From VRUE01 sp963747765 (GTDB taxonomy: Bacteria > Actinomycetota > Thermoleophilia > Solirubrobacterales > 70-9), in assembly GCA_963747765.1 (NCBI GenBank), contig CAVVGH010000007.1:372001-436000 (forward strand): a DNA stretch of 64,000 bases, given 5' to 3'. Shown in pieces: positions 1 to 8,941 of this stretch (positions are counted from its first letter, which is position 1; each line of letters opens with the position of its first letter). A program made the translations under genes and the position numbers. The notes below the pieces were generated by a model that saw nothing but the letters and a program-made list of their open reading frames with translations, had not been told where the DNA came from and made no database searches.

Positions 1-1102
1 TCCGGGGGCGGGGGCCTGCGGGGGCCAGTTCACGGCCAACACGATGGCCTGCGCCTTCGAGGCGCTGGGGATCAGCCCGGGCGGGTCGGCGATGGTGCCG
101 GCCGAAGACGACGAGAAGGCGACCGTCGCCGAGAAGATCGGCGAGCTGGTGATGAAGGTACTGGCCGAGGACCTGCGGCCGAGCAGGGTCATCACGCGCG
201 AGTCGCTGGAGAACGCGATCGCCTGCGTCTGCGCGTCCGGCGGATCGACGAACGGCGTTCTCCACCTGCTGGCTGTGGCTCGGGAGGCCGGGATCGACCT
301 GGACATCGACGACTTCGAGCGGATCTCCCGGCAGACCCCGCTGCTCGCCGACCTCAAGCCGGGCGGCCGTTTCGTCGCCACCGACCTCTATCGGGCCGGT
401 GGCGTGCCGCTGGTCCTGCAAAGGCTGGCCGAGGCCGGCATCCTGCACGGCGACGCGATGACGGTCACTGGTCGGACGATCGGCGAAGAGGCCGAAGCGG
501 CAAGCGAGGCTCCGGGTCAGGAGGTGGTGCGAACGCTGGCCGATCCCCTCAAGTCGGAGGGCGGTCTGGCGATCCTGCGCGGCAATCTTGCCCCGGAGGG
601 TGCGGTGGTCAAGCTTGCCGGAACCGAGCGCAAGAAGCAGGTCGGTCCCGCCCGCGTCTTCGAGTCCGAGGAGGAATGCTTTCGCGCCGTCAAGGAGCAG
701 CAGCTTCGGTCGGGGGACATCGTGGTCATCCGCAACGAGGGCCCGGCGGGGGGGCCGGGCATGCGCGAGATGCTGCAGGTGACGGCGGCGATCGTCGGCG
801 AGGGGCTGGGCGAGGAGGTGGCGTTGCTGACCGACGGTCGATTCTCGGGTGCCACGCGCGGCCTGATGGCGGGGCACGTTGCGCCCGAGGCTGTCAAGGG
901 AGGGCCAATCGCGGCGATTCGCGAGGGGGATGAGATCAGCCTCGATGTCGAGGCGCGGCGGATCGACGTCGCGCTCTCAGACGAGGAGATCGCCAAGCGC
1001 GTGGCCGAATACCAGCCGCCTGAGCCCGCCTACCGCTCCGGCGTGATGGCGAAGTACGCGGCGACGGTTTCCTCTGCTTCGCACGGGGCCGTCACGGGCT
1101 GA
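1..1102 (+). CDS. ilvD: Dihydroxy-acid dehydratase, C-terminal part
   Basis: The enzyme dehydrates 2,3-dihydroxy acids to 2-keto acids in valine and isoleucine synthesis, using an iron-sulfur cluster in the cytoplasm. The gene enters from outside the window; the frame is open from base 2 and begins with GACGGQFTANTMA, the conserved cysteine motif of the IlvD/Edd family. The remaining 366 residues also carry RNEGPAGGPGMREM and LTDGRFSGATRGLMAGH, both typical of the C-terminal half. The stop is TGA at 1100-1102. The N-terminal third is missing because of the window edge. The following gene is convergent. Confidence 0.95.
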   Translation, partial: PGAGACGGQFTANTMACAFEALGISPGGSAMVPAEDDEKATVAEKIGELVMKVLAEDLRPSRVITRESLENAIACVCASGGSTNGVLHLLAVAREAGIDLDIDDFERISRQTPLLADLKPGGRFVATDLYRAGGVPLVLQRLAEAGILHGDAMTVTGRTIGEEAEAASEAPGQEVVRTLADPLKSEGGLAILRGNLAPEGAVVKLAGTERKKQVGPARVFESEEECFRAVKEQQLRSGDIVVIRNEGPAGGPGMREMLQVTAAIVGEGLGEEVALLTDGRFSGATRGLMAGHVAPEAVKGGPIAAIREGDEISLDVEARRIDVALSDEEIAKRVAEYQPPEPAYRSGVMAKYAATVSSASHGAVTG

Positions 1103-1118
1103 CGCCTGCCGGCACAGA

Positions 1119-2027
1119 TCAGGCGAGGAAGCCGTCGAGCAGGGCATTGAACCGCGCCGGCCGCTCCAGCTGCGGCATGTGGCCGGTTTGCTCGAAGACC
1201 TCCATTTGCGAGCCGGGAATCAGGCGGTTGTAGCCGATCGCGTCCCTGACCGGGACGACCCGGTCGTTCAGGCCCCAGACGATCAGGGTCGGCAGCTCGA
1301 TCTCAGCGAGGCGATCGCGTGGGTCATACCCGCCAAATGCACGAATCGCGGTCGCGAAGCCCGCGGCCCGCAGGCTCGGCTCCAGAAGCTCGCGAAGCAC
1401 CTCGGGCCGCAGCCGATTTGGATAGCGGACGAGGTTCCCAAACGCCAGTTGGCGGCCCCTGGGGCGGGTGACCCAAGCGCGATGTGGGCGAGCCAGGTAG
1501 GACATTGCCGTTTCGAATATGCGCAGCAGCGACTCATCCCGTCTGGCCCGCTGTCGGGCGAAGCTGAGCCCGGCGGCGGAGACGAGGACGAGACGCTCGA
1601 AGCGGGCCTGCTGTTCGACAACCGCCTCGGTCGAGATGAAGCCGCCCATCGAGTTGCCGACCAGGGCCGCGACCCGTTCGATGCCGAGCTTCTCGCAGAA
1701 GTCGTGGATGAGGCGGCCGTAGGCTGGCATGGCAATCGGCCATGAGGGCAGCGGGCTGTGGCCGAAGCCGGGCAGGTCGAGGGCGATGGCGCGATGGGTG
1801 CGGCCGAAGTGGGGAAGGTTCTCGAGCCAGTTGCGCCAGCAACCGGCCAGCCCGTGCACGAAGAGGATCGTCTCGCCCTCGCCGATCTCCGCGTAGTTGA
1901 CGCTGGCTCCGGGAAGCTCCACCCGGTGCAGGTGCTCCCGCCAGTCGATCTTCAACCACTCGGGGTCCGGGTCCCCGTAGTCGGCGGCGGGGTAGGCCAG
2001 CCGGCCTCCGACAATCGCCTCAGGCAT
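1119..2027 (-). CDS. Alpha/beta hydrolase
   Basis: 302-residue alpha/beta-hydrolase fold protein. The nucleophile elbow is GNSMGG, an oxyanion-type HGLAG stands near residue 60, and the likely catalytic His lies in the C-terminal TGHMPQLERP. Its Asp partner is probably in the LNDRVVP stretch. No signal peptide is evident, so a cytoplasmic esterase or C-C hydrolase is likely; the substrate cannot be read. It overlaps the upstream minus-strand cyclo-ligase-like gene by 8 nt, suggesting one transcript. Confidence 0.85.
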   Translation of the reverse strand: MPEAIVGGRLAYPAADYGDPDPEWLKIDWREHLHRVELPGASVNYAEIGEGETILFVHGLAGCWRNWLENLPHFGRTHRAIALDLPGFGHSPLPSWPIAMPAYGRLIHDFCEKLGIERVAALVGNSMGGFISTEAVVEQQARFERLVLVSAAGLSFARQRARRDESLLRIFETAMSYLARPHRAWVTRPRGRQLAFGNLVRYPNRLRPEVLRELLEPSLRAAGFATAIRAFGGYDPRDRLAEIELPTLIVWGLNDRVVPVRDAIGYNRLIPGSQMEVFEQTGHMPQLERPARFNALLDGFLA

Positions 2028-2733
2028 ACCCCATCCGTTCGAGAACCGGGATCTCGCGGATCTGCGGAGGTTGAAGGTGGTCCCAGAGGATGCCGCGCGG
2101 TCGCTCGTACTGGCGCTCCACGTCGATCACCGCCCGCGGTGTGGCGATCAGGTCGATCGGAAGGTCGTGCGAGGTCATCATCAGATGGCGCCGCAGGATC
2201 TGGGTCGGATGCACGGTTGTCGCGACCGTGGTGTGATCGTCGATCTTGCCGGCGTCGATCAGGATCCCGTACTCCAGATCGGAGTAGCCGCCGCCCTTGC
2301 CGATTCGCGCGCCGCTCAGGTTTACGGCAACCGAGCCGCAGAGCACGAAGTCGATCTCGGGCAGGTCGTCAAGCGCAACCACGCGCCCGTGCTTGAGTGC
2401 GCCCTTGATGGTCGCCGCCTCCTTGATCGCGGTTTTCGACAGTCGTCGCGGGTCGAGGACGCGGAACGGGTGAGGGTCTCGAAGGCGCGGGACCGCCATG
2501 ATCACCGTCTTGCCCGACTCAAGAGCCATCCGCCGGGCGTGCGTCTGGGGCGAGTCGGGATTGGCCTTGATCGCTCGAGCCCGTCGCCAGAGGCGGTGCC
2601 CCGCCAGCTTCTCGGCCGCCAGCCGGGCTCCGGCGAAGTTCGGGATTCGTCCCTCGGCGCCCGGGAAGCGAGATACGCCCTCGCGATCCATCGCCTTCCA
2701 CACTTCCTTGCGGACCGTGTCCTTCGAGCGCAT
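2020..2733 (-). CDS. 5-formyltetrahydrofolate cyclo-ligase family protein
   Basis: Resembles the 5-formyl-THF cyclo-ligase/MTHFSD-type family, which converts 5-formyl-THF to 5,10-methenyl-THF with ATP. The family's glycine-rich loop is visible as GKGGGYSDLEYGIL, preceded by the PRLRDPHPFRVLDP segment. I chose the ATG at 2733 (MRSKDTVRKEVW) because the family begins around KxxxRxxVW; a start 14 codons upstream at 2775 is possible. It shares a transcript with the downstream hydrolase. Some members of this clade act on other substrates, so true activity is not certain. Confidence 0.8.
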   Translation of the reverse strand: MRSKDTVRKEVWKAMDREGVSRFPGAEGRIPNFAGARLAAEKLAGHRLWRRARAIKANPDSPQTHARRMALESGKTVIMAVPRLRDPHPFRVLDPRRLSKTAIKEAATIKGALKHGRVVALDDLPEIDFVLCGSVAVNLSGARIGKGGGYSDLEYGILIDAGKIDDHTTVATTVHPTQILRRHLMMTSHDLPIDLIATPRAVIDVERQYERPRGILWDHLQPPQIREIPVLERMGYA

Positions 2734-2876
2734 TGCACAGCGAAAGATATCCGCCGCAAGCGGTTGCCGTCGCACGCCGATTTGCAGGTGCTCGGCCGCT
2801 CTGGCCGAAATGTCTGTCGGCCTAAACTCTTTTCAGAGCCGATTGACCAACACCGACCGCGATCCCCGGGGGTAGC

Positions 2877-3917
2877 GTGATTGGGCGCAAGACAAAGATC
2901 GCAATCGTCACCGTTACGGCGGTGCTCGCTCTCGGTGCGATCGGCGCATACGCCTATGACGACTCCCGCAAGGACACGATCGGCGATGGGCTGACGATCG
3001 GGGGTGTCGACGTCGGTGGCCTCGACGCGGCCGAAGCGAAGCGCGCCGTTCGCCGAAAGCTGCTCGCGCCGCTGCACCACTCGCTTCGGGTTGGCCACGA
3101 AGGCCGGAGCTGGGTCCTGCCCGGAAAGCGCCTGAAGGTCCACGCCGACCTCGACCAGGCCGTCGACGAAGCCCTTGCGGCAAGCCGCGACGGGGGCATC
3201 GTCGGGCGCCTGGTTCGCTACATCAGCGGCTCTCCCGTCGACGTGCACGTCTCTGCCGACGTCACCTACTTCCGGCCGGCCGTGAACCGGTTCGTGCGGC
3301 ACGTTGCCGCGGAGCTGGACCGCGAACCGCGCAACGCCGACGTCAGCGCCACCGGGTCCTCGCTCGAAGTGTCACCGGCGAGCTACGGGCGCAAGCTGCG
3401 CGACAACCTGCTCACGCGCCAGCTGAGGGCCGCCGTGCTCAACGCGAGCGCCGACCACACGATCGCCGCGCACACGCGAGCGGTCAAACCCGAAGTCACC
3501 GGCAGCGAGGTCGCCGCCGAGTACCCGGCGTACCTGACGCTCGACCGGGCGACCTACACCCTGCGGCTCTGGGAGCACCTGAAGCTGGCGAAGACCTACA
3601 CGGTCGCTGTCGGCCAGGTGGGACTCGAAACGCCGGAGGGTCTCTACGCGATCCAGGAAAAGCAGGAAAACCCCTCCTGGCACGTTCCCAACTCGGACTG
3701 GGCGGGGGACCTCGCCGGCCGGGTGATCCCGCCGGGTCCCGAAGATCCGATCAAGGCGCGCTGGATGGGGATCTTCGAAGGGGCCGGAATCCACGGCACC
3801 GAAGAGACGGCGTCGTTGGGTACCGCTGCGTCGCACGGCTGCGTGCGGATGTCGATTCCCGACGTGGAAGAACTCTACGGTCGCGTCGAGGTCGGCACGC
3901 CCATCTACATCGGCTAG
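2877..3917 (+). CDS. L,D-transpeptidase with peptidoglycan-binding-type domain
   Basis: 346 residues with a GTG start. Residues 4-26 form one membrane anchor (IAIVTVTAVLALGAIGAYAY), then an extracytoplasmic domain beginning GGVDVGGLDAAEA that resembles the PG_binding_4 module, then a YkuD catalytic domain from about residue 215. The catalytic motif is HGTEETASLG followed by SHGCVRM, with the nucleophile Cys. It should form 3-3 cross-links or attach proteins to peptidoglycan outside the membrane. It is divergent from the cyclo-ligase gene across about 140 bp. Confidence 0.92.
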   Translation: MIGRKTKIAIVTVTAVLALGAIGAYAYDDSRKDTIGDGLTIGGVDVGGLDAAEAKRAVRRKLLAPLHHSLRVGHEGRSWVLPGKRLKVHADLDQAVDEALAASRDGGIVGRLVRYISGSPVDVHVSADVTYFRPAVNRFVRHVAAELDREPRNADVSATGSSLEVSPASYGRKLRDNLLTRQLRAAVLNASADHTIAAHTRAVKPEVTGSEVAAEYPAYLTLDRATYTLRLWEHLKLAKTYTVAVGQVGLETPEGLYAIQEKQENPSWHVPNSDWAGDLAGRVIPPGPEDPIKARWMGIFEGAGIHGTEETASLGTAASHGCVRMSIPDVEELYGRVEVGTPIYIG

Positions 3918-3953
3918 CGAAGGCTCCGGCGTCCCGATGGCGAAGCTTTCCCA

Positions 3954-4841
3954 ATGACCTGGGAGGAGGTGCTGACAGCCTACGACCGCGACCTGCGGGG
4001 GCGGGGGGCGGCCGAGCGGACCCGTCGCGCCTATGGCGTGGATCTCGGGCAGTTCGCGAAGTGGGCTGGGGCACGAGGGCTCGCTCCGACCGACATCCGG
4101 CATCGGGATGTGCGGCGTTTCGCGGCGGGTCTCTCCGAGCAGGGGGCGGCACCGACCACCGTCGCCCGCAAGCTGGCCGCGGTGCGCGGGCTCTTCGACT
4201 ACCTGGTCCGCACCGAGCGAGTCGGTCAGAACCCCGCCGATCTGGTTTCGAGCCCGAAGCGGGAGCAGAAGCTGCCGCGCGTGCTCGATGCAGAGCAGGT
4301 GCGGGCGCTGCTCGAGCAGATTCCGGCGCGCACCCCGTTGGAGCTGCGCGATCGGGCGATGCTGGAGCTGACCTACTCGTGCGGTCTGCGCTGCGAGGAG
4401 ACCGTCAACCTCGACGCCGGCGCCCTGGACTTCGAGACCGAGCAACTGCGGGTGCTGGGCAAGGGCGGCAAGGAACGGCTGCTGCCCGTCGGGGAGCCCG
4501 CGCAGCGCGCTGTGCGTCGCTACCTGGAGCGTGGTCGCCAGGCGCTGTTCGCGAACGGCGGCGAGCGGGCGCTGTTTCTCTCCAAGAGCGGCCGCCGCCT
4601 GTCGAATTCCGACGTGACTCGGCGGCTGAGCCTCTGGGTGCGCGGGGCGGCGCTTGCCGGGGGAATCTCGCCCCACTCGCTGCGGCACAGCTTTGCCACC
4701 CATCTACTCGAAGGAGGCGCGGACCTGCGCACGATTCAGGAATTGCTCGGCCATGCGTCGATCTCCACCACGCAGGTCTACACTCGGGTTGACGCGGCTC
4801 GCTTGCGGGATGCATACGCTGGCACACACCCCCGTGCCTGA
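3954..4841 (+). CDS. Tyrosine recombinase XerC/XerD family
   Basis: 295 residues, the usual length of XerC/XerD. An N-terminal SAM-like core-binding domain (about 1-90) is followed by the catalytic domain with all signature residues: Arg in SCGLRCEE, Lys in GKGGKER, His-x-x-Arg in HSLRHSF, His in LLGHAS and the Tyr nucleophile in QVYTRV. It probably resolves chromosome dimers at dif. Being adjacent to a sigma factor and EF-G-like gene rather than phage genes supports a housekeeping role. XerC and XerD cannot be told apart from sequence alone. Confidence 0.9.
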   Translation: MTWEEVLTAYDRDLRGRGAAERTRRAYGVDLGQFAKWAGARGLAPTDIRHRDVRRFAAGLSEQGAAPTTVARKLAAVRGLFDYLVRTERVGQNPADLVSSPKREQKLPRVLDAEQVRALLEQIPARTPLELRDRAMLELTYSCGLRCEETVNLDAGALDFETEQLRVLGKGGKERLLPVGEPAQRAVRRYLERGRQALFANGGERALFLSKSGRRLSNSDVTRRLSLWVRGAALAGGISPHSLRHSFATHLLEGGADLRTIQELLGHASISTTQVYTRVDAARLRDAYAGTHPRA

Positions 4842-4883
4842 GGCCAATCGGAGACAGCGACTTAGAATCCTGCAGAGAGTCCC

Positions 4884-5657
4884 ATGGAAACTGGCGTAAA
4901 AGAGGTCGAGCTGCGGGATCTGTGGCGTCGCTACAAGGAGGACGGCGACGGTACGGCTCGCGAGCGACTGGTCGTCGCTTACTCGCCGCTGGTCAAGTTC
5001 GTGGCCGGCCGGCTGGGCGCCGGGCTGCCCTCGCATGTCGAGGACGCCGACCTGATTTCCTATGGCCTGATGGGCTTGATCGGGGCGATCGAGCGCTTCG
5101 AGCCCGAGCGCGGGATCAAGTTCGAGACCTTTGCGATGACGCGGATTCGCGGCGCGATCATCGACGAGCTGCGCTCGCTGGACTGGGTGCCACGTTCGGT
5201 TCGCTCGCGGGCGCGGGCGATCGAAGCCGCGCAGACCAAACTGGAGCACAAGCTGCAGCGCGCGCCCAACGAGGCGGAGCTCGCCGCCCAGCTGAACCTC
5301 AGCGAGACGGATCTGCAGGCCTCGCTGCTGGAGATCGCAAACTCCTCCGTCTACGCGCTCGACGAGCTTTGGACGGTCTCGGACTCCTCGGGCGACCAGG
5401 TTTCGCTGCTGGACACGATCTCCGACCCGCGCGCCGCCGATCCGCAGGAGTCGCTGGCCAGCAGCGAGGTCAAAGATCGCCTCACGGAGGCGGTCGCGTC
5501 GCTGCCCGAGCGAGAGCAGCTTGTCGTGGCGCTCTACTACTACGAGAGCCTCACCCTGCGGGAGATCGGCGAGGTGCTCGGCGTCACCGAGTCGCGGGTC
5601 TCCCAGCTGCACACCAAGGCCGTGATGCGGCTCAAGTCCGCGTTGCAGGTCGTGTAG
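4884..5657 (+). CDS. RNA polymerase sigma factor, FliA/WhiG-like
   Basis: 257-residue sigma-70 family group 3 factor. Region 2 is seen in DLISYGLMGLIGAIERFEP and in FETFAMTRIRGAIIDELR, the latter typical of FliA/WhiG. Region 4 ends with the helix-turn-helix LTLREIGEVLGVTESRVSQ. It would direct transcription of motility, sporulation or pilus-type regulons. The last 60 bp, including the stop codon, are repeated twice more directly downstream, but the first in-frame TAG ends the protein at 5655-5657. Confidence 0.92.
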   Translation: METGVKEVELRDLWRRYKEDGDGTARERLVVAYSPLVKFVAGRLGAGLPSHVEDADLISYGLMGLIGAIERFEPERGIKFETFAMTRIRGAIIDELRSLDWVPRSVRSRARAIEAAQTKLEHKLQRAPNEAELAAQLNLSETDLQASLLEIANSSVYALDELWTVSDSSGDQVSLLDTISDPRAADPQESLASSEVKDRLTEAVASLPEREQLVVALYYYESLTLREIGEVLGVTESRVSQLHTKAVMRLKSALQVV

Positions 5658-5777
5658 TACTCCCAGCTGCACACCAAGGCGGTGAAGCGGCTCAAGTCCA
5701 TGTTGCAGGCCGTGTAGTACTCCCAGCCGCACACAAAGGCGGTGAAGCGGCTCAAGTCCACGTTGCAGGCCGTGTAG
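5598..5777 (+). repeat. Three tandem 60-bp copies of the sigma-factor 3' end
   Basis: Copies occupy 5598-5657, 5658-5717 and 5718-5777. Each begins at or near tactcccag (gtctcccag in copy 1) and ends with cgtgtag, so every copy carries the sigma factor's terminal helix codons (SQLHTKAV) and its TAG stop. Copies 2 and 3 share changes not in copy 1 (for example AVKRLKS instead of AVMRLKS), so they look like successive duplications. They are not translated as part of the protein. The EF-G-like gene starts 13 nt after the last copy. Confidence 0.9.
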
Positions 5778-5789
5778 TAGCTTCCCGGT

Positions 5790-7877
5790 GTGCCGCATAA
5801 GGCCGCTGATCGGATTCGCAACGTCGCCCTGATCGGCCACCGGGGCTGCGGCAAGACGAGTCTGCACGAGGCGATGCTGTTCGAGGCGGGCGCCGTGAGC
5901 CGGTTGGGGACGGTGGCAGACGGTACGACCGTCTCTGACCACGAACCCGACGAGCAGCAGCGGGAGATGTCGATCGACGCCTCGCTGGCGAGCTTCGAGC
6001 ACGACGGGCGCAAGATCAACCTGATCGACACGCCGGGCGAGCCCAGCTTCCTGGCCGACGCCGCGGCTGCGCTGCGCATCGCGGACGCCGCCGTCGTGGT
6101 GGTCAACGGAGTGGCCGGGGTGGAGGTCCAAACGGAACGGCTCTGGAGGCGGGCCGATGCCGATGGGCTGGCGCGCCTCGTCTTCGTCAACATGCTCGAT
6201 CGCGAGCGTGGCGACTTCTTCGCGGCGCTCGAGTCGCTGAAGGCCGCCTTCGGCCCCCACGTGGTCGCCACCGAGATCCCGATCGGCGCCGAGCAGGAGA
6301 TCCGCGGCGTGATCGACCTGATCGACCTCAGGGCGTTCATCGACGCGGGGTCGGGTCGCGGCAACGCCGAAGAGGTTGAGATCCCCGAGGAGCTGCGCGC
6401 GCAGGCCGAGGAATACCGCGAGAAGTTGATGGACGAGGTCGCTGAGAACTCAGACGAGCTGATGGAGCGCTATCTCGAGGGAGAGGAGATAGACCACGGC
6501 GAGATCGTCAAGGTCCTCAAGGAGGGGGTGACCGCGGGGCGCATCTTCCCGGTCACCTGTGGGGTGGCGACGAAAAACCTCGGCACCGGACGCCTGCTGA
6601 GCGCGCTGGTCGAGGACCTGCCCTCGCCCGCGATGCGCGGTGCGGTGAGCGCTTCGGGCTCCGAGGGGGAGGCGCTTGAGATCGAGCCCGACCAGGACGG
6701 GCCGCTCGTTGCCTACGTCTTCAAGACGCTGGCCGACCCCTACACGGGGCGGATCAACCTGTTCCGTGTCTATCGGGGAACGCTTCGCTCCGACTCCCAC
6801 ATCGTCAACGCCACCAGGAAGCAGAAGGAGCGCGTCGGCCAGCTGGGCGTGCCGCTTGGCAAGGAGCTGGCACCGGTCGGAGAGCTGGGCGCCGGGGACA
6901 TCGGAGCGGTTGCCAAGCTGAAGGAGACCCAGGCCGGAGACGTCCTGTGCGAGCGCCAGGAGGAGATCTCGTTTGCCCCGCTTGACCTGCCGGCGCCGGT
7001 GATGGCCTTTGCGTATGAGCCGAAGTCAAAGGGCGACGAGGAGAAGGCGGCCGCGGCGGTGCGGCGCCTCGGCGAGGAGGACCCGACCCTCGACGTGCAC
7101 CGCGATCCGCAGACCGGGGACCAGATCATCGCCGGCCTGACCCAGGTGCACGTGGAGGTGATCGTCGCCCGGATGAAGCGGCGCTTCGGCGTCGAGATCG
7201 AGCTGCACCCGCCGCGCGTCCCCTACCAGGAGACGATTCGCAAGCCGTCCAAGGCGCACGCCCGTTACAAGAAGCAGACGGGCGGGCGGGGCCAGTTCGC
7301 CGACTGTCAGATCGAGATCGAACCCGTTGAGGACGGAACCGGATTCGAGTTCGTCGACAAGATCAAGGGTGCGGCGATCCCGGGTGGCTTCATCCCGGCG
7401 GTGGAGAAAGGCATCGTGGAGGCGATGGAGCGCGGCACCGTCGCGGGCTACCCGGTGAAGGGGGTGCGCGTGCTGCTCGTCGACGGCAAACACCACGACG
7501 TCGATTCCTCGGAGATGGCGTTCAAGATCGCCGGTTCGATGGCCTTCAAACAGGCGATGGAGGAGGCCGGCCCGGTGCTGCTCGAGCCGATCGTCCGTCT
7601 CATCGTGAGCTGTCCCGAGGATGTCGTGGGCGATGTGATCGGCGATCTCAACTCGCGCCGCGGGCAGCCGCTGGGTATGGAGCCAAAGGGCTCCCTGACC
7701 GAGGTCAAGGCCGAGGTGCCGATGGCCGAAGTGCTCGATTACGCGCCCGACCTGCGTTCGATCAGCGGTGGGAGGGCTGACTTCGCGATGGAGTTCGACC
7801 GCTACGAAGAGGTTCCGGCGCACCTGGCTGACAGAGTCGTTGCAGCGGCGCGCGAGGGCGCCGAGGTCAGCGCTTAG
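5790..7877 (+). CDS. Elongation factor G-like translational GTPase
   Basis: 695 residues with a GTG start. GTPase motifs are GHRGCGKTS (G1), DTPGEPSF (G3) and NMLDRER in place of the usual NKxD (G4). EF-G domains II-V follow, including TGGRGQFADCQIEIEP of domain IV and the DVVGDVIGDLNSRRG of domain V. The altered G4 and G1 place it with the EF-G2-like paralogues rather than the main fusA product. A role in ribosome function under special conditions is inferred. It lies just behind the 60-bp repeats of the sigma gene. Confidence 0.88.
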   Translation: MPHKAADRIRNVALIGHRGCGKTSLHEAMLFEAGAVSRLGTVADGTTVSDHEPDEQQREMSIDASLASFEHDGRKINLIDTPGEPSFLADAAAALRIADAAVVVVNGVAGVEVQTERLWRRADADGLARLVFVNMLDRERGDFFAALESLKAAFGPHVVATEIPIGAEQEIRGVIDLIDLRAFIDAGSGRGNAEEVEIPEELRAQAEEYREKLMDEVAENSDELMERYLEGEEIDHGEIVKVLKEGVTAGRIFPVTCGVATKNLGTGRLLSALVEDLPSPAMRGAVSASGSEGEALEIEPDQDGPLVAYVFKTLADPYTGRINLFRVYRGTLRSDSHIVNATRKQKERVGQLGVPLGKELAPVGELGAGDIGAVAKLKETQAGDVLCERQEEISFAPLDLPAPVMAFAYEPKSKGDEEKAAAAVRRLGEEDPTLDVHRDPQTGDQIIAGLTQVHVEVIVARMKRRFGVEIELHPPRVPYQETIRKPSKAHARYKKQTGGRGQFADCQIEIEPVEDGTGFEFVDKIKGAAIPGGFIPAVEKGIVEAMERGTVAGYPVKGVRVLLVDGKHHDVDSSEMAFKIAGSMAFKQAMEEAGPVLLEPIVRLIVSCPEDVVGDVIGDLNSRRGQPLGMEPKGSLTEVKAEVPMAEVLDYAPDLRSISGGRADFAMEFDRYEEVPAHLADRVVAAAREGAEVSA

Positions 7878-7898
7878 ACCGCTGCTAAGTTGGCAGGC

Positions 7899-8447
7899 GT
7901 GAGTCCTGACGAGACCTGCGCGGTCTGCGGTCGCACCATCCTGGCCGGCGAGCGCACCCGCACCTACATCAGCCCGAAGGAGGGCGCGCGTCTCGTCTGC
8001 GATCTCTGCCGTGGCCGGGCGGAGCGGCTTGGTTGGGTGGACCCGGCGGCACCGGGCGCCAACGTGGGGCGGGGCGCCGGCCCCGATGCCTCGGAGTCTC
8101 CCCTGGGGCGGCTGGAGCGGGCGGTGGCGCGCTTCAACGCAAGCGAGGCGGCGCGCACCATCGGTGGCTTGACCCGGACGCTTGGTGTGCCGCGGGTATC
8201 GATTGGAGCCGCGGCGGGGTCGCCCAGGGAAGTGCGGATAACGGTCGCCTGGGACCTGGGCTGGTACCAGTGGGGCATCGACCTGGGCGATGAGATGCGA
8301 CCCGTCTTCCAGCTCGACAAGGGCGATGAGATGCGCGAGCTTGACGGCTCGGCCCGCCAATGGAATGCGACGGCCGGCGCCGAGGGCCGGCTGTCGCTCG
8401 GCAGTCCCGCCGCCGATCAGGCGCCCGACGGCGAGCCGGCTCTCTGA
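7899..8447 (+). CDS. Hypothetical zinc-ribbon protein
   Basis: About 182 residues. The N-terminus has paired cysteines CAVC and CDLC about 30 residues apart, consistent with a zinc ribbon (inference). The rest is hydrophilic, with a conserved-looking aromatic stretch TVAWDLGWYQWGIDL. I preferred the GTG at 7899 (MSPDETCAVCG) to a TTG at 7890. It stops 1 nt before the RNase HI start, so the two are probably co-transcribed. No function is assigned. Confidence 0.7.
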   Translation: MSPDETCAVCGRTILAGERTRTYISPKEGARLVCDLCRGRAERLGWVDPAAPGANVGRGAGPDASESPLGRLERAVARFNASEAARTIGGLTRTLGVPRVSIGAAAGSPREVRITVAWDLGWYQWGIDLGDEMRPVFQLDKGDEMRELDGSARQWNATAGAEGRLSLGSPAADQAPDGEPAL

Positions 8448-8448
8448 G

Positions 8449-8850
8449 GTGGAGAGACTCGTGGTCAACGTGGACGGCGGCTCCCGGGGGAATCCGGGGC
8501 CCGCGGCGGTTGCCGCGGTCGTCCAGCGCCCCGACGGCCAGGTGCTCGAAGAGCATGGGGAGCGGATCGGCGATGCGACCAACAACGTGGCGGAGTACCG
8601 GGCGCTGCTGCTGGGGATCGAGCGGGCGGCGGCGCTGAGCGCCGGCGAGCTCGAGCTGGTCAGCGACTCAGAGCTGGTCGTGCGCCAGGTGAAGGGCGAA
8701 TACAAGGTCAAAGACGCAGCCCTGCGCAAGCTCCATGTACAGGTGGCCGCGGCCCTGAAGTCGTTTGCGAGCTGGTCGATCCGCCATGTTCGCCGCGAGG
8801 AAAACGAGAGCGCCGACCGGCTGGTCAACGAGGTGCTCGACAGCGCCTGA
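8449..8850 (+). CDS. Ribonuclease HI family protein
   Basis: 133 residues. Cleaves RNA in RNA:DNA hybrids. Catalytic carboxylates are visible: Asp in VNVDGGSRGNPGP, Glu in NNVAEYRALLLG, Asp in LVSDSELVV and Asp in ENESADRLVNEV. Length and arrangement fit a compact bacterial RNase HI/RNase H-like domain. I chose the GTG at 8449, directly behind the previous gene's stop, because upstream in-frame sequence has no family similarity. Confidence 0.9.
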   Translation: MERLVVNVDGGSRGNPGPAAVAAVVQRPDGQVLEEHGERIGDATNNVAEYRALLLGIERAAALSAGELELVSDSELVVRQVKGEYKVKDAALRKLHVQVAAALKSFASWSIRHVRREENESADRLVNEVLDSA

Positions 8851-8941
8851 GCATCGCCTCTGGCGGGCAAGCGCTCTGTGCGGTTTGTCCCCCGGGCTTG
8901 GCCCTCTCGAGCAGTGCCCGGATCGGCGGTAGTGTCGAGGG

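Noticed and set aside
517..996. Long minus-strand frames antisense to ilvD, thrS, the EF-G-like gene and the pil genes
   Set aside because: They are shadows produced by GC-rich codon usage; the opposite strand carries clear family motifs.
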